Assembly: GCA_016213845.1 (NCBI GenBank)
Contig: JACQZN010000073.1
Location: 1 to 64,000 of the forward strand
DNA: 64,000 nucleotides
Direction of reading: 5' to 3'
From: Candidatus Wallbacteria bacterium
GTDB lineage: Bacteria > Muiribacteriota > UBA6191 > JACPRK01
Shown piece by piece: positions 50,303 through 59,128 of this stretch. The notes under the pieces were generated by a model. That model was not told the origin of the DNA, ran no database searches, and saw only the letters and a list, made by a program, of their open reading frames with translations. The position numbers and the translations under genes were made by a program. The stretch's first letter is position 1. Each line of letters begins with the position of its first letter.

Positions 50303-51358
50303 CTACTGGAGTAGGGCCAGCGTGCCTTCGACCCGAATGCGGCCAGCGGGGGCGCCGGGCGCGCGCAGCCGGGCGAGGTTCCGGGACGCCGCTCTGGCGG
50401 CGGACGAGCTCGCTGGGGCGCTGGCCAGCTCGAGCAGGGACAGCGCAACGTCCTGATAGCCCAGCGCGGCCTGGACGACGGCGAGGTTGTTGACCAGGGT
50501 TGGGTTGGCGGGGTCCGACTCCACGGCCCGGCTCAGGAGGTCCAGGGCCTTGCGCAGCTCTCCCTTGCGGGCGAACTCCAGGGCTCTGGCGGCGGGGGAG
50601 CCAATCGTGGCCGAGCGGGTCGGCGCGGGCATCGGCACCGCCACGCAGGCCGGGACCACGGGCCCCGCGCATGAGGCCGCGGCCTTTCGCCAGGCATCGA
50701 CCGTCCGGTCGAACTCTTCGAGTGCACCTGGAGCCAACCGGCCGCTCGCCGAGCGGACTGTGCGCTCCCCTTCCGCGCGCTGGCCCGCCATCGTCTGGGC
50801 GCGGCCCAATCCGAGTGCAGCCTGGTCGTAACGCGGGTTGGCAGCCAGGGCCGCGGCGAAGCTCGTCGCGGCCTGGGCGCCCTGGCCCGACGAGAGCTCG
50901 AGCTGGCCGCGGACACAGTGCACGGCCGGGTCTTTCGGACTCAATTGCGCCGCCCTGTCCAGAAGCGACGCCGCGGCGGCTCGATCTCCTCGACCCGCGA
51001 CCAGCGCCGCCAGCGCGACGTGAGTCTGGGAGCTGGCCGGATCGCAGGCCAGCGACTTGCGATAGGCGGCCTCGGCCTCACTGGACCTGCCGCCGGCGTC
51101 ATGAGCCGTTGCTAGCAGGTAGTGCGCCCTGGGGTTGGACGGGTCGGCCTCGACAGCGCGACGGTAGTCGGCGGCCGCGGAGTCGTTGTCGCCCGAAAGG
51201 TAGCGCTCCGTCCCCTGCTCCATCCAGTACCAGGCGCCGGTGGAATGGCTCGGGGCCCGTACCGGCGCCACTTCTGCGGCGGCGTGCGCCGCAAGCATCG
51301 GCAATCGTCCCGCCAGCAAGAGGGCCAGCGCCCATCGACCCAACGACCGAGTGCTCAT
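50303..51358 (-). CDS. exported TPR protein
   Basis: A 351-aa protein with a signal peptide (LALLLAGRLPMLAAHAAAE) followed by about eight TPR units in two blocks (GDNDSAAADYRRAVEADPSN, GRSSEAEAAYRKSLACDPAS, GELRKALDLLSRAVESDPAN), separated by a cysteine-containing linker. Probably a periplasmic scaffold. It lies 11 nt after the coiled-coil protein gene and before gpmI; the shared direction suggests a three-gene set with that gene and the one at 52694. Confidence 0.75.
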   Translation of the reverse strand: MSTRSLGRWALALLLAGRLPMLAAHAAAEVAPVRAPSHSTGAWYWMEQGTERYLSGDNDSAAADYRRAVEADPSNPRAHYLLATAHDAGGRSSEAEAAYRKSLACDPASSQTHVALAALVAGRGDRAAAASLLDRAAQLSPKDPAVHCVRGQLELSSGQGAQAATSFAAALAANPRYDQAALGLGRAQTMAGQRAEGERTVRSASGRLAPGALEEFDRTVDAWRKAAASCAGPVVPACVAVPMPAPTRSATIGSPAARALEFARKGELRKALDLLSRAVESDPANPTLVNNLAVVQAALGYQDVALSLLELASAPASSSAARAASRNLARLRAPGAPAGRIRVEGTLALLQ

Positions 51359-51369
51359 GGGGTTCGCGC

Positions 51370-52551
51370 TCAGTTGCCGCCCTTTGCCTGCTCGATCAGC
51401 TCGGGAAGCGACTCGCCGGAGCCCTCTTCGCCATCGGCGCTGGCCAGCTCGTCATCCGTCGACTCGGCGGCCGGCTCGGGAGCGGGCGCGACCTGCGCGT
51501 CATCGACAGCGGCCGGCGCCTCGGCGCCCGAGCCGATTTCGACGACCTGCGGAGCCTGGACGTTCTCGTCGGACTTCGGCTGCTCCTCGGCGGCGACTTC
51601 CCCGTCGGGTCCCGAGGCCTTCAGATCGGCCAGGCTCTCCTTGACGCGGGCCAGGAGCTTCTTGCGGTAGGCCTGGCGCTCTGCGCCGATCGTGATGCCG
51701 CCCGCGGCTGCGAACGGAATCCGGGCCTGCCTGTGCGCATCTGCCTGGGCGGGCTTGGCGGCCGTCTTCGGGGCCTTCGGGTCCTCCAGAGTCTCGAGCC
51801 GGGTGGTGGTCTCCGCAAGCTGGCTCAAGCTCTGGTAGAGCATGTCCTCCAGACGCTGCACTCGGTCCATGAGCTTCTCGGCCTGCGAGGCTTCCTCGGC
51901 AGTGGCGGGCTGGTCGGCGTTCGCATGCTTGGCCAGGCCGGTGGCGTTCTCGAGCCGCTCGATCCGGCGCTCGGTCACCATGTCCGTGATCTTCAGCTTC
52001 TGGATGTCGACGCCCTGCTCGTGGACCTGGCCGGAAAGCTCTTGCACCATCTTCGCCAGGCGGCCTTGTTCCGTCGAGAGACCGTTCAGGTCTTCCAGCA
52101 ACCGGTCGAGCTTCGACACGGCGTCGCCGGAGAGCCCCTTCTGCATCGGGATGCCTTCGAGCTTGCTCTCGATCTCCGTCTTCTGCTGCTTGATGTAGTC
52201 GAGGTAGCGATCGAGGATGACTGCCAGCTCGATTCGGGTCACCGACTTCTTGCCGTGAAACTTCTTACCCTCGGGCTGCACGAGTTTCTTGCCCGAGACC
52301 TTCGCGGGCGGCGGCTTGGCAGCCGGGGGCTCGGGCGCCCGCCGGGGCGCGGGCTGCACGCGCGGGAGCGGAGGCGCTTTCGGAATGACGCCGGAAGGGC
52401 CGTCGATGTCCCCGATGCCGTCCATCGGCCGCAGGACGAGGCCTGTGCCGTGGTCGTCGAAATCGTCCTCGGAGATCGCTTGGGCGCGGATCGCGTGCGC
52501 CTGGGGCAAGAGCGCCCCGGCCAGGGCCAGGGTCAGCACCATCTTCTTCAT
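51370..52551 (-). CDS. exported coiled-coil protein with an SLH-like motif
   Basis: A 393-aa protein with a signal peptide (MVLTLALAGALLPQAHAIRAQA). A Pro-rich linker follows, then KSVTRIELAVILDRYLDYIK (about residues 100-120), which resembles one S-layer-homology repeat, and a coiled coil over about 120-245 with heptad spacing. The C-terminal third is acidic and Pro/Ala-rich. The single SLH-like motif plus coiled coil recalls proteins that tether the outer envelope to the wall, but the match is partial. Next gene starts 11 nt after its stop. Confidence 0.7.
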   Translation of the reverse strand: MKKMVLTLALAGALLPQAHAIRAQAISEDDFDDHGTGLVLRPMDGIGDIDGPSGVIPKAPPLPRVQPAPRRAPEPPAAKPPPAKVSGKKLVQPEGKKFHGKKSVTRIELAVILDRYLDYIKQQKTEIESKLEGIPMQKGLSGDAVSKLDRLLEDLNGLSTEQGRLAKMVQELSGQVHEQGVDIQKLKITDMVTERRIERLENATGLAKHANADQPATAEEASQAEKLMDRVQRLEDMLYQSLSQLAETTTRLETLEDPKAPKTAAKPAQADAHRQARIPFAAAGGITIGAERQAYRKKLLARVKESLADLKASGPDGEVAAEEQPKSDENVQAPQVVEIGSGAEAPAAVDDAQVAPAPEPAAESTDDELASADGEEGSGESLPELIEQAKGGN

Positions 52552-52693
52552 GCTCGGCGGCTCCTTCTGCCGCGCCGGCCGTCGGAGTTCCGGGCAATCC
52601 GGGAAGACGGTGGACGCAGCAAACCTATGCGGTCATGGGAGCTATCGACACTCGAGCCTATGGAATTGAGCTGGCCGGAATGCGGCCGTGGAA

Positions 52694-53749
52694 CTACTTT
52701 GCCACGGGTGGGGCGGGCGCCTCCGGCATCGGCGGCGATGCCGGCACTTCGGGCATGGCGTCCGGCGCCTTCGCCGCGGCAGCGGGCTCGGCGGCCTCGG
52801 GCGGAGGAGCCTCCGGAAGGGGCGCCTCGGCGGGCGGCGACCCCTTGGCGGCGGCCGGGGGCTGCGGCTGGGCCTCGGCCGGTGGCGAGGGTTCGCTTGC
52901 TGGCGCGGCCGGGGCCGGGCTTGCGGCGGCAGGCTCGGGGGCAGCCTCGGGCGGGGCCGGTTCGCCGGCCGGCGCCGGGGCCTCGGCGGCGGGTGCCGGA
53001 GGCTGCTCCGCGGACGCCGAGGCAGGCGCTGCGGGTGCTGCCTGCGATCCGGCAGCGGCGGGCTTCTTTCGAGCGCGGCGCCGGTGTTTCGGCCGGGGCG
53101 GCTTGCCATCGTAGGGCGGCCGTTTCAACCGCATCTTCTCCTTCTCGCCGAGGAGCCGCAGGTAGTAATCGACGGTGTCGTCTTTGGAGCGCATGCCCGA
53201 CAGCCTCAGGAACGTCGCGCGGGCCTGGTCGTTTCGCGTCAGGTGGTACTCGAAGAAGCCGAGCACGAAAAGCGCCTCGCGATCGTCGGCGCGATCTCGC
53301 AGGTAGTCCTTCAGCAGGCGTACCTGCCGGTCGAGGTCGTGGGGCCAGCCGTAGAGGCCATAGACGCTGTAGTCGATCTTGGCCCAGAAGGGATCGATGG
53401 AGAGCCCCTCGCGCAGGGCCTCACTGGCCTGGGCGTAGTCGCCGGTTGCGAAACGGGCCTGGCCCAGGGCGAACCAGGGCGCCGCGGAGTCCGGGAAGTA
53501 GCGCGCTGCCACCTGGAACATCACGGCCGCGGCCTCGAACCGGCACTGCTCGAAGAGCGCCCTTCCCGACTGGATCATGTCCTCCATCGTCGCCGAAGGC
53601 CCCAGCAGCCCGTGCATCTGGTGGTGCTCCAGCGCGCGCCCCAAACGCCTCGGAGTCTCCATCGACTCTTCATGCCCGAAGGCGAGCCGCTGGCCGGGCA
53701 GGCCGAGTGCGAGAATGGCGAGGAGTATCCGCGCGTTCCTGGCGGGCAT
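52694..53749 (-). CDS. exported TPR protein with a long Pro/Ala/Glu tail
   Basis: A 351-aa protein with a signal peptide (ILLAILALGLPGQRLAFG), TPR units over about residues 55-190 (FEAAAVMFQVAARYFPDS, GDYAQASEALREGLSIDP), a basic patch (RPKHRRRARKKP) and a low-complexity tail of about 120 residues of Pro, Ala and Glu. The tail could span the periplasm or wall. Its gene lies 142 nt upstream of the coiled-coil gene and runs the same way. Confidence 0.72.
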   Translation of the reverse strand: MPARNARILLAILALGLPGQRLAFGHEESMETPRRLGRALEHHQMHGLLGPSATMEDMIQSGRALFEQCRFEAAAVMFQVAARYFPDSAAPWFALGQARFATGDYAQASEALREGLSIDPFWAKIDYSVYGLYGWPHDLDRQVRLLKDYLRDRADDREALFVLGFFEYHLTRNDQARATFLRLSGMRSKDDTVDYYLRLLGEKEKMRLKRPPYDGKPPRPKHRRRARKKPAAAGSQAAPAAPASASAEQPPAPAAEAPAPAGEPAPPEAAPEPAAASPAPAAPASEPSPPAEAQPQPPAAAKGSPPAEAPLPEAPPPEAAEPAAAAKAPDAMPEVPASPPMPEAPAPPVAK

Positions 53750-53886
53750 CCGAAACCTCCCCTCGAGTTCGAGGTGGCTCGCTTCGCGGCGCCCACGCGG
53801 CGACCCGAAGCCACCCCCCTCAGTTAGTGCATCCCCTCGCCCCCTGGCAATTGCCCCCGCCCCAGCCCCTGCCCCAGCCCCCGCTC

Positions 53887-53944
53887 ACCCTGAGCTTGTC
53901 GAAGGGTCATCCTGAGCAGACCGCGCAGCGGTCGTGTCGAAGGA
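53887..53944. repeat. REP-like element (CCTGAGC...GTCGAAGG type)
   Basis: Two linked copies: CACCCTGAGCTTGTCGAAGG (53887-53906) and TCATCCTGAGC...TGTCGAAGGA (53908-53944), the second with the hairpin GACCGC-GCA-GCGGTC inserted. CCTTCGAC paired with CTCAGG is a widespread bacterial intergenic palindrome. It lies just downstream of surE, after a C-rich tract (53820-53886). Confidence 0.8.
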
Positions 53945-53950
53945 CGCCGG

Positions 53951-54763
53951 TCAGCCCTCCATCCCGCCAGGAAACGGCTCCTGGCCGTGAAGTTTCTGAA
54001 ACTGCCCCATGGAGGTCAGGTCGGACGAGAGCGGCGTGATCGAGACGTACTTCTGCCGGACGGCCACGACGTCACTGTCCTCGAACTGCTCGTCGATGTT
54101 GAGCGAACCCTCGATCCAGTAGTACGGCCGCCCGCCCGGGTCCTTGTGCACCTGGAAGCGGTCCTCGTACCAGCACTTGCCGAGCCGCGTGTAGCGCGCC
54201 CCCTTCAGTTCGCTTCGGGGAACTCCGGGGACATTGATGTTCAGGCAGTAGTCCTTCATCTGGAGGAGCTGTTCCTCGTGGCTGGCGATGTACTGGCTCA
54301 CGATCTCGGCCACGCCGGCGAAGTGCGTGTGCGTGGCGGTCCCTTCGAAGTGCGTCGCCAGGGAGCAGGCGATTGCCGGGTAACCCATGATCATGGCCTC
54401 CATCGCCGCCGACACCGTCCCCGAGTAGAGCGTGTCGATGGCGAGGTTGGCACCCCGGTTGATGCCGCTGACGACCAGGTCGGGCGGAGTGTCTTTCATC
54501 ATCAAGAGCAGCGCCAACTTCACGCAGTCGACGGGCGTACCGTTGGATTTCCATGCCTTTCGGACCAGGTCCGCCGGGAACCGTCCGGGGACTTCATCGC
54601 AGCGCAGGGGCGAGAAGAGCGTGAAGCCGTGTCCCACTCCGCTGCGCTCCTGGTCCGGCGCCAGCACGTAAACCTCGTAGCTCGCCGCCAGTGCCATCGC
54701 CAGGCTGGCCAGCCCGGGGGCGTCGATGCCGTCGTCATTGGTGAGCAGTACCCGCTTTGTCAT
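53951..54763 (-). CDS. surE: 5'/3'-nucleotidase SurE
   Basis: A metal-dependent phosphatase acting on nucleoside monophosphates and short polyphosphate, linked to stationary-phase survival. The 270-aa protein has the metal motif LLTNDDGIDAPG (D10, D11), APDQERSGVGHGFT, SNGTPVDCVKLAL and SGINRGANLAIDTLYSGTVSAAMEA, all intact. Length is normal. ATG 54763 starts right at the family N-terminus, 7 nt after a TA-rich hexamer. It is a single-gene unit divergent from the large TPR gene. Confidence 0.95.
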   Translation of the reverse strand: MTKRVLLTNDDGIDAPGLASLAMALAASYEVYVLAPDQERSGVGHGFTLFSPLRCDEVPGRFPADLVRKAWKSNGTPVDCVKLALLLMMKDTPPDLVVSGINRGANLAIDTLYSGTVSAAMEAMIMGYPAIACSLATHFEGTATHTHFAGVAEIVSQYIASHEEQLLQMKDYCLNINVPGVPRSELKGARYTRLGKCWYEDRFQVHKDPGGRPYYWIEGSLNIDEQFEDSDVVAVRQKYVSITPLSSDLTSMGQFQKLHGQEPFPGGMEG

Positions 54764-54821
54764 GCCGCCACTCTTAGCACGCGAACCTTCCCGTTGACGA
54801 GCCCCATCGATGCTTGGGGCT

Positions 54822-54850
54822 TTGACTCGCCCGGGGCCTCATGCTAGCCT
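54822..54850 (+). promoter_or_regulatory. promoter of the large TPR gene
   Basis: TTGACT (54822-54827), 17-nt spacer, TAGCCT (54845-54850). Its -10 covers the upstream ATG at 54841, which therefore cannot be the start; the next ATG at 54889 is about 32 nt after the predicted transcript start. Confidence 0.55.
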
Positions 54851-54888
54851 TCTGCGGCTCTGCTCCAGGCTCCCGGACACGTTGTCAG

Positions 54889-57567
54889 ATGAAGAAGATC
54901 GAGGTCGAGTCCGCCGGCGCGTCCACCGAACGGCCCAGCTTCCTGGCCGGCTACAGGACGCTGCTCAGGCGCGTGCGCGCCGACTACAGCGACCCCTCCG
55001 GCCACCTGGAGCTGGCGCGCTACCTGATCGAACACGACCGCATCGGCCGGGCCTTCTCCTCCTTGCGCGTGGCGCGGGCGCTGCAGCCCCGCCGCGTCGA
55101 GACCCTGGCCCTCATCGGCTGGGTCCACCAGAAGGAGGGCAATCTATCCGAGGCCAAACATACCTACCGCCAGATCCTGGCGGTCGAGCCTGACCATCTG
55201 CAGGCCCACTTCCAGCTCGGCTGCATCCTGGAGCAGGAAGGCGCCGACGACGAGGCGATCAAGTGCTTCCGGAAGGTCGCCTCCCTCGACCCGCAGCACG
55301 TCGAGACCCACTGGAAGCTGGCCCGGCTCAGCCGCAAGCAGGCCGATCACCCCAAGGCGCTCAAGTACCTCCAGACGCTCAAGGACCTCGACGCGGGCAA
55401 TTTCCTCGTCCCCCACGAGATGGGGCTCTGTTATCAGGCCCTGGGCGTCCCGGACAAAGCGATCCTCTTCCTGCAGGCGGCGCTGCGCAGCCAGCCCGAC
55501 CATCTGGCCTCGCAGCTCGTGCTGGCGAACATCTACCTCGACGGCAAGGCGCACCCCCAGGCACAGGAGCTCCTCGACTCGGTCCTGGCCAAGAACCCCA
55601 GGGTCCCGGAGGCCTACCTCCTGCTCTCGCGCCTGCACCAGGCAACCGGAAAGACTCCGCAAGCGCTCGCCGACCTGCTCCAGTTCCAGAAGATCTTTCC
55701 ACTCGACCCGCGGGGTTCCTTCGAGATGGGACGGCTCTACTGCCTGCAGGGCGATTTCGAGCTGGCGGAGCGGGAGCTTTCGCGAGCACTCGAGATGGCG
55801 CCCGAGAACCTCGAGATCCATTCCGAGCTGGCGCGCGTCTACGAGCAGCTCGGCGCCAAGGACAAGGCCATCCGCCTGGCGCTCTTGCGGTGCGAGCGCT
55901 TCGCGGCGGACCCTTCGAGCTTCGCCCGGCTGGCAGACGTCTACGAGCGCTTCGAGATGATCCCCGAGGCCGTCGAGGCCGCCACCCGCGCCATCGCGCT
56001 GGCCCCCAGGGCCGCCGACCTCTTCTGCAAGCGCGCTCGCCTGGAGATCCAGGCCGGCGCATACAATGAAGCCGTGCTCGATTTCCAGACCGCGCGCGAG
56101 CTCGACCCGGCCTGCCCCGACGCCCGGCTGGACGCCGAGCTGATCCGAGGACACAAGGCCGGCCGCAAGGCCTTCGACCTCTTCAGCCGCGGCCGCGAGG
56201 CCGCCGATCGAGGCGACTTCCAGCAGGCGCTCACTCTCTACCGCCAGGTCCTCTCGCTGGTGCCCGACAACGTCGGCTGGCTGCGCGACATGCTCGACGT
56301 CTTCGTCTCCCTGGGCCAGTTCCGCGACGCCGCGCGCGTCCTGGACGGCATCGAGCGGCTCACCCCCGACGACCCTGCACTCAAGCGCCGGGCCGCCCTC
56401 TTCCACTACCAGATGGGCGCCTACGAGATCGCCTTCCGCCTCTTCGAACAGACCGTCGGCCTCGACGCCTCCGACGTCACCTCGCGCATCCACGTCATCC
56501 GCGCCCTCGGCCACCGCTTCCTGGACCAAGGAGTCACCCCGGATCGCTATCCGGCCCTGCTGGCGGCCTATCAGGACAACCTGGGCCGAGCCAAGGACCC
56601 CGACCTGGCGCGCCTGGAGCTGGCCTACTTCTACCTCTCCGTGGGCCGACACGTCGCCCGGGGACCGGACTGGCGCTCACAGGCACGAGAGAACCTGGAG
56701 CTCGTCGGCGACCGTTCCACCCACCAGGTCACCGTCTGGAAGCTCCGCGGACTCCATGAGCTCGAGCTGCTCGGAGGCGACGACGCGGCCCGCCTGCCCC
56801 TGGTCCGCCGCCTCGCAGAAACCGCCCCGGCCGAGCCGCTCCACGTCATTTCCTACCTGGAGGCTCTGCTGGAGCAATCGACTCTTCCGGCCGAAGAGTA
56901 CGAGCGGGCTGCGCGCCTGGCGGAGCCGCATTCGGCCAGCGGTTATGTTCGCGCCCTGAGGCTGCGCCTCTGGTGGAGAGACGCCGCCCGCGGCGAAGGC
57001 CGCCGGCAGGCCGCGCGCAAGGAGATCCGGCGCCTGCAGCGTTGCGTCTCCGAAGAGCCCGAGGGCTTTCCGGGCTTCCTCGACCTGGGGCTCGCCCTGA
57101 GATACCTGACGATCGAATCCGAGTGGCTCCAGGGCGCCAGAAAGAGCGACATCGCCTTCGGAAAAGCCGCCTCGCTCGATCCGGCCTCGCCCTGGCCCTG
57201 GTGGGGCCTGCTCAAGAACGCCGGCGGACCGCCGGGCGCCGAGGCCCAGCCCGACCGCGCCCGGATGTCGGCCATAGCCTTCAAGGCGCTACGGCGCCAC
57301 TCGATGGAGCCTCTCCTGCACCTGGAAGCAGGTCTGGCCTTCATCACCGGACCCGACCCCCAGGAGACCGAGACAGGCCTGCGCGAGCTGACCTGCGCCT
57401 CGGTTCTCAACACCGAGCTGGCGCCCGCTCAGCTGGCACTGGCCCGCCACTACAGGCGACTGGGACAGACCCCCGCCGCCCACCACCACTACCTGAGAGC
57501 CCTCGAATGCCTGGCCGGCGCACACCACGCCGCCCTGGCCCGCGAGGAGCTCTCGAGGCTCGTGTGA
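54889..57567 (+). CDS. large cytosolic TPR protein
   Basis: From ATG 54889 this is an 892-aa protein. The first two thirds hold about 16 TPR units (GNLSEAKHTYRQILAVEPDH, GADDEAIKCFRKVASLDPQH, GDFELAERELSRALEMAPEN, GDFQQALTLYRQVLSLVPDN), while the last third is helical with less regular repeats. There is no signal peptide, so a scaffold in the cytoplasm is likely. The start is set by the promoter at 54822-54850, and MKKIEVESAG makes a plausible N-terminus. The stop overlaps or abuts tmk, so the two are probably co-transcribed. Confidence 0.82.
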   Translation: MKKIEVESAGASTERPSFLAGYRTLLRRVRADYSDPSGHLELARYLIEHDRIGRAFSSLRVARALQPRRVETLALIGWVHQKEGNLSEAKHTYRQILAVEPDHLQAHFQLGCILEQEGADDEAIKCFRKVASLDPQHVETHWKLARLSRKQADHPKALKYLQTLKDLDAGNFLVPHEMGLCYQALGVPDKAILFLQAALRSQPDHLASQLVLANIYLDGKAHPQAQELLDSVLAKNPRVPEAYLLLSRLHQATGKTPQALADLLQFQKIFPLDPRGSFEMGRLYCLQGDFELAERELSRALEMAPENLEIHSELARVYEQLGAKDKAIRLALLRCERFAADPSSFARLADVYERFEMIPEAVEAATRAIALAPRAADLFCKRARLEIQAGAYNEAVLDFQTARELDPACPDARLDAELIRGHKAGRKAFDLFSRGREAADRGDFQQALTLYRQVLSLVPDNVGWLRDMLDVFVSLGQFRDAARVLDGIERLTPDDPALKRRAALFHYQMGAYEIAFRLFEQTVGLDASDVTSRIHVIRALGHRFLDQGVTPDRYPALLAAYQDNLGRAKDPDLARLELAYFYLSVGRHVARGPDWRSQARENLELVGDRSTHQVTVWKLRGLHELELLGGDDAARLPLVRRLAETAPAEPLHVISYLEALLEQSTLPAEEYERAARLAEPHSASGYVRALRLRLWWRDAARGEGRRQAARKEIRRLQRCVSEEPEGFPGFLDLGLALRYLTIESEWLQGARKSDIAFGKAASLDPASPWPWWGLLKNAGGPPGAEAQPDRARMSAIAFKALRRHSMEPLLHLEAGLAFITGPDPQETETGLRELTCASVLNTELAPAQLALARHYRRLGQTPAAHHHYLRALECLAGAHHAALAREELSRLV

Positions 57568-57575
57568 TCAAAACC

Positions 57576-58208
57576 ATGCGCGCACCATTCGTCACATTCG
57601 AAGGACCCGAGGGCGGAGGCAAGAGCACCCAGGTCGCACGGCTGGCCCGCGCCTTGGGCGCGCAGGGACTCCGCTGCCAGATCACGCGCGAACCGGGCGG
57701 CACCAAGCTCGCCGACCAGCTGCGCAAGATCCTCCTCTCCCGCAGCACCAAGGACCTCTCCGCCCAGACGGAGCTCCTGCTGATGCTGGCCGCCCGGGCA
57801 GACCACGTCTCCAACCTCATCCGGCCCAGCCTCGAGGACGGCATCACCGTCATCTGCGACCGCTTCGTCGACTCCAGCGTCGCCTACCAGGGTGCGGGCC
57901 GGGGTCTCGATCCGGCGCTCATCCGGCAGCTCAACGACTTCGCCACAGGAGGCCTCGTGCCCGACCTGACGCTGCTGCTCGACGTGCCGGTGGAGCTGGG
58001 GCTGGAGCGCGCGGCTCGCACCAGCCGCCCCGACCGCTTCGAGGGCCAGGCGCTCGACTTCCACAACCGCCTGCGGCAGGCCTTCCGCGAGCTGGCGAAG
58101 GCCGAGCCCGGCCGGGTCCGGGTGCTCGACGCATCGCAGGGGGAGGAAGTCGTCGCTTCCCAGGTGCTCCAGACCGTCCAATCGTTCCTGGCGACCCGAA
58201 AGGCCTGA
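57576..58208 (+). CDS. tmk: thymidylate kinase
   Basis: Phosphorylates dTMP to dTDP for DNA synthesis. The 210-aa protein has the P-loop FEGPEGGGKST (K16), the DRFVDSSVAYQG motif (DR-type nucleotide-binding arginine) and a lid RTSRPDRFE. ATG 57576 is used; a GTG at 57564 in the same frame overlaps the upstream stop and would add four residues. The TGATG at its end overlaps the rapZ start, so the genes are coupled. Confidence 0.95.
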   Translation: MRAPFVTFEGPEGGGKSTQVARLARALGAQGLRCQITREPGGTKLADQLRKILLSRSTKDLSAQTELLLMLAARADHVSNLIRPSLEDGITVICDRFVDSSVAYQGAGRGLDPALIRQLNDFATGGLVPDLTLLLDVPVELGLERAARTSRPDRFEGQALDFHNRLRQAFRELAKAEPGRVRVLDASQGEEVVASQVLQTVQSFLATRKA

Positions 58209-59071
58209 TGGACCACCAATCGTTCTACATCCTCACCGGCATGTCCGGCGCCGGGAAGAGCCTCGCAAGCCGCGTGCTCGAAGACCAGGGCTTCTACTGC
58301 GTGGACAACCTGCCCGTGAAGCTCGTCCGGCAGTTCGTCGAGCTGGCCATCAACAGCCAGAAGAACCTGAGCCAGGTCGCCATGGTCTGCGATATCCGCA
58401 GCGGCGAGGAGTTCCAACCCCTCTTCTCCGAGCTCGACGAGCTCGAGCAAAAGGGCATCAAGCACCACATCGTCTTCCTGGAGGCCGCCACCGACTCCCT
58501 CATCCGCAGGTTCTCGGAGACCCGCCGCAAGCATCCCGTGAAAGGCCCTTCGCTTCGCGACAGCATCGAGACGGAGCGCAAGCTGCTGGCTGACCTTCGC
58601 GGCCACGCCGACCTCATCCTCGACACCTCGGGCCTCACCGGAACCGAGCTGAAGAACGAGATCCTCCGCATCATCGACCGCAAGCTCACCGCACAGGGCC
58701 TCAACATCGTCCTCGAGAGCTTCGGATTCAAGTACGGCATCCCGATAGAAGCCGACCTGCTCTTCGACGTTCGCTTCCTGCCCAACCCCCACTACGTCAG
58801 CCACCTCTCTCCTCTGACCGGCACCACCGCCGAGGTCCAGGAGTACGTCTTCTCGAGCCCCGCCTCCCACGAGTTCCTGTCCCGGCTCCAGGAGTTCCTC
58901 GACTTCCTGCTGCCCCAGTTCGCCCTGGAGGGCAAGTCCCACCTCACCATCGCCATTGGCTGCACCGGCGGAAAGCATCGCTCCGTCACGATGGTCGAGA
59001 AGCTGGACGAGTACCTTGCCGCCCGCCAGTACAACGTCCTGAAGATGCACCGCGACAGCATGCGCGGCTGA
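58208..59071 (+). CDS. rapZ: RNase adapter protein RapZ (YvcJ family)
   Basis: A nucleotide-binding adapter that, in Escherichia coli, guides RNase E to GlmZ/GlmY and so controls glucosamine-6-phosphate synthesis. The 287-aa protein has Walker A TGMSGAGKS (K17) and the C-terminal signature TIAIGCTGGKHRSV with SFGFKYGIP upstream; both are diagnostic. Its start overlaps the tmk stop. Pairing with Tmk is not the usual context (often it lies near ptsN/hprK). Confidence 0.95.
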   Translation: MDHQSFYILTGMSGAGKSLASRVLEDQGFYCVDNLPVKLVRQFVELAINSQKNLSQVAMVCDIRSGEEFQPLFSELDELEQKGIKHHIVFLEAATDSLIRRFSETRRKHPVKGPSLRDSIETERKLLADLRGHADLILDTSGLTGTELKNEILRIIDRKLTAQGLNIVLESFGFKYGIPIEADLLFDVRFLPNPHYVSHLSPLTGTTAEVQEYVFSSPASHEFLSRLQEFLDFLLPQFALEGKSHLTIAIGCTGGKHRSVTMVEKLDEYLAARQYNVLKMHRDSMRG

Positions 59072-59128
59072 GCCCCTCGACGGCCCCCTTGCTCCAGCCC
59101 CAGCCCCCCGGCATCTCGGCACCTCGCT

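Noticed and set aside
54841-54888. ATG start of the large TPR gene at 54841
   Set aside because: This ATG is inside the predicted promoter spacer and -10 region; 54889 is the first workable start.
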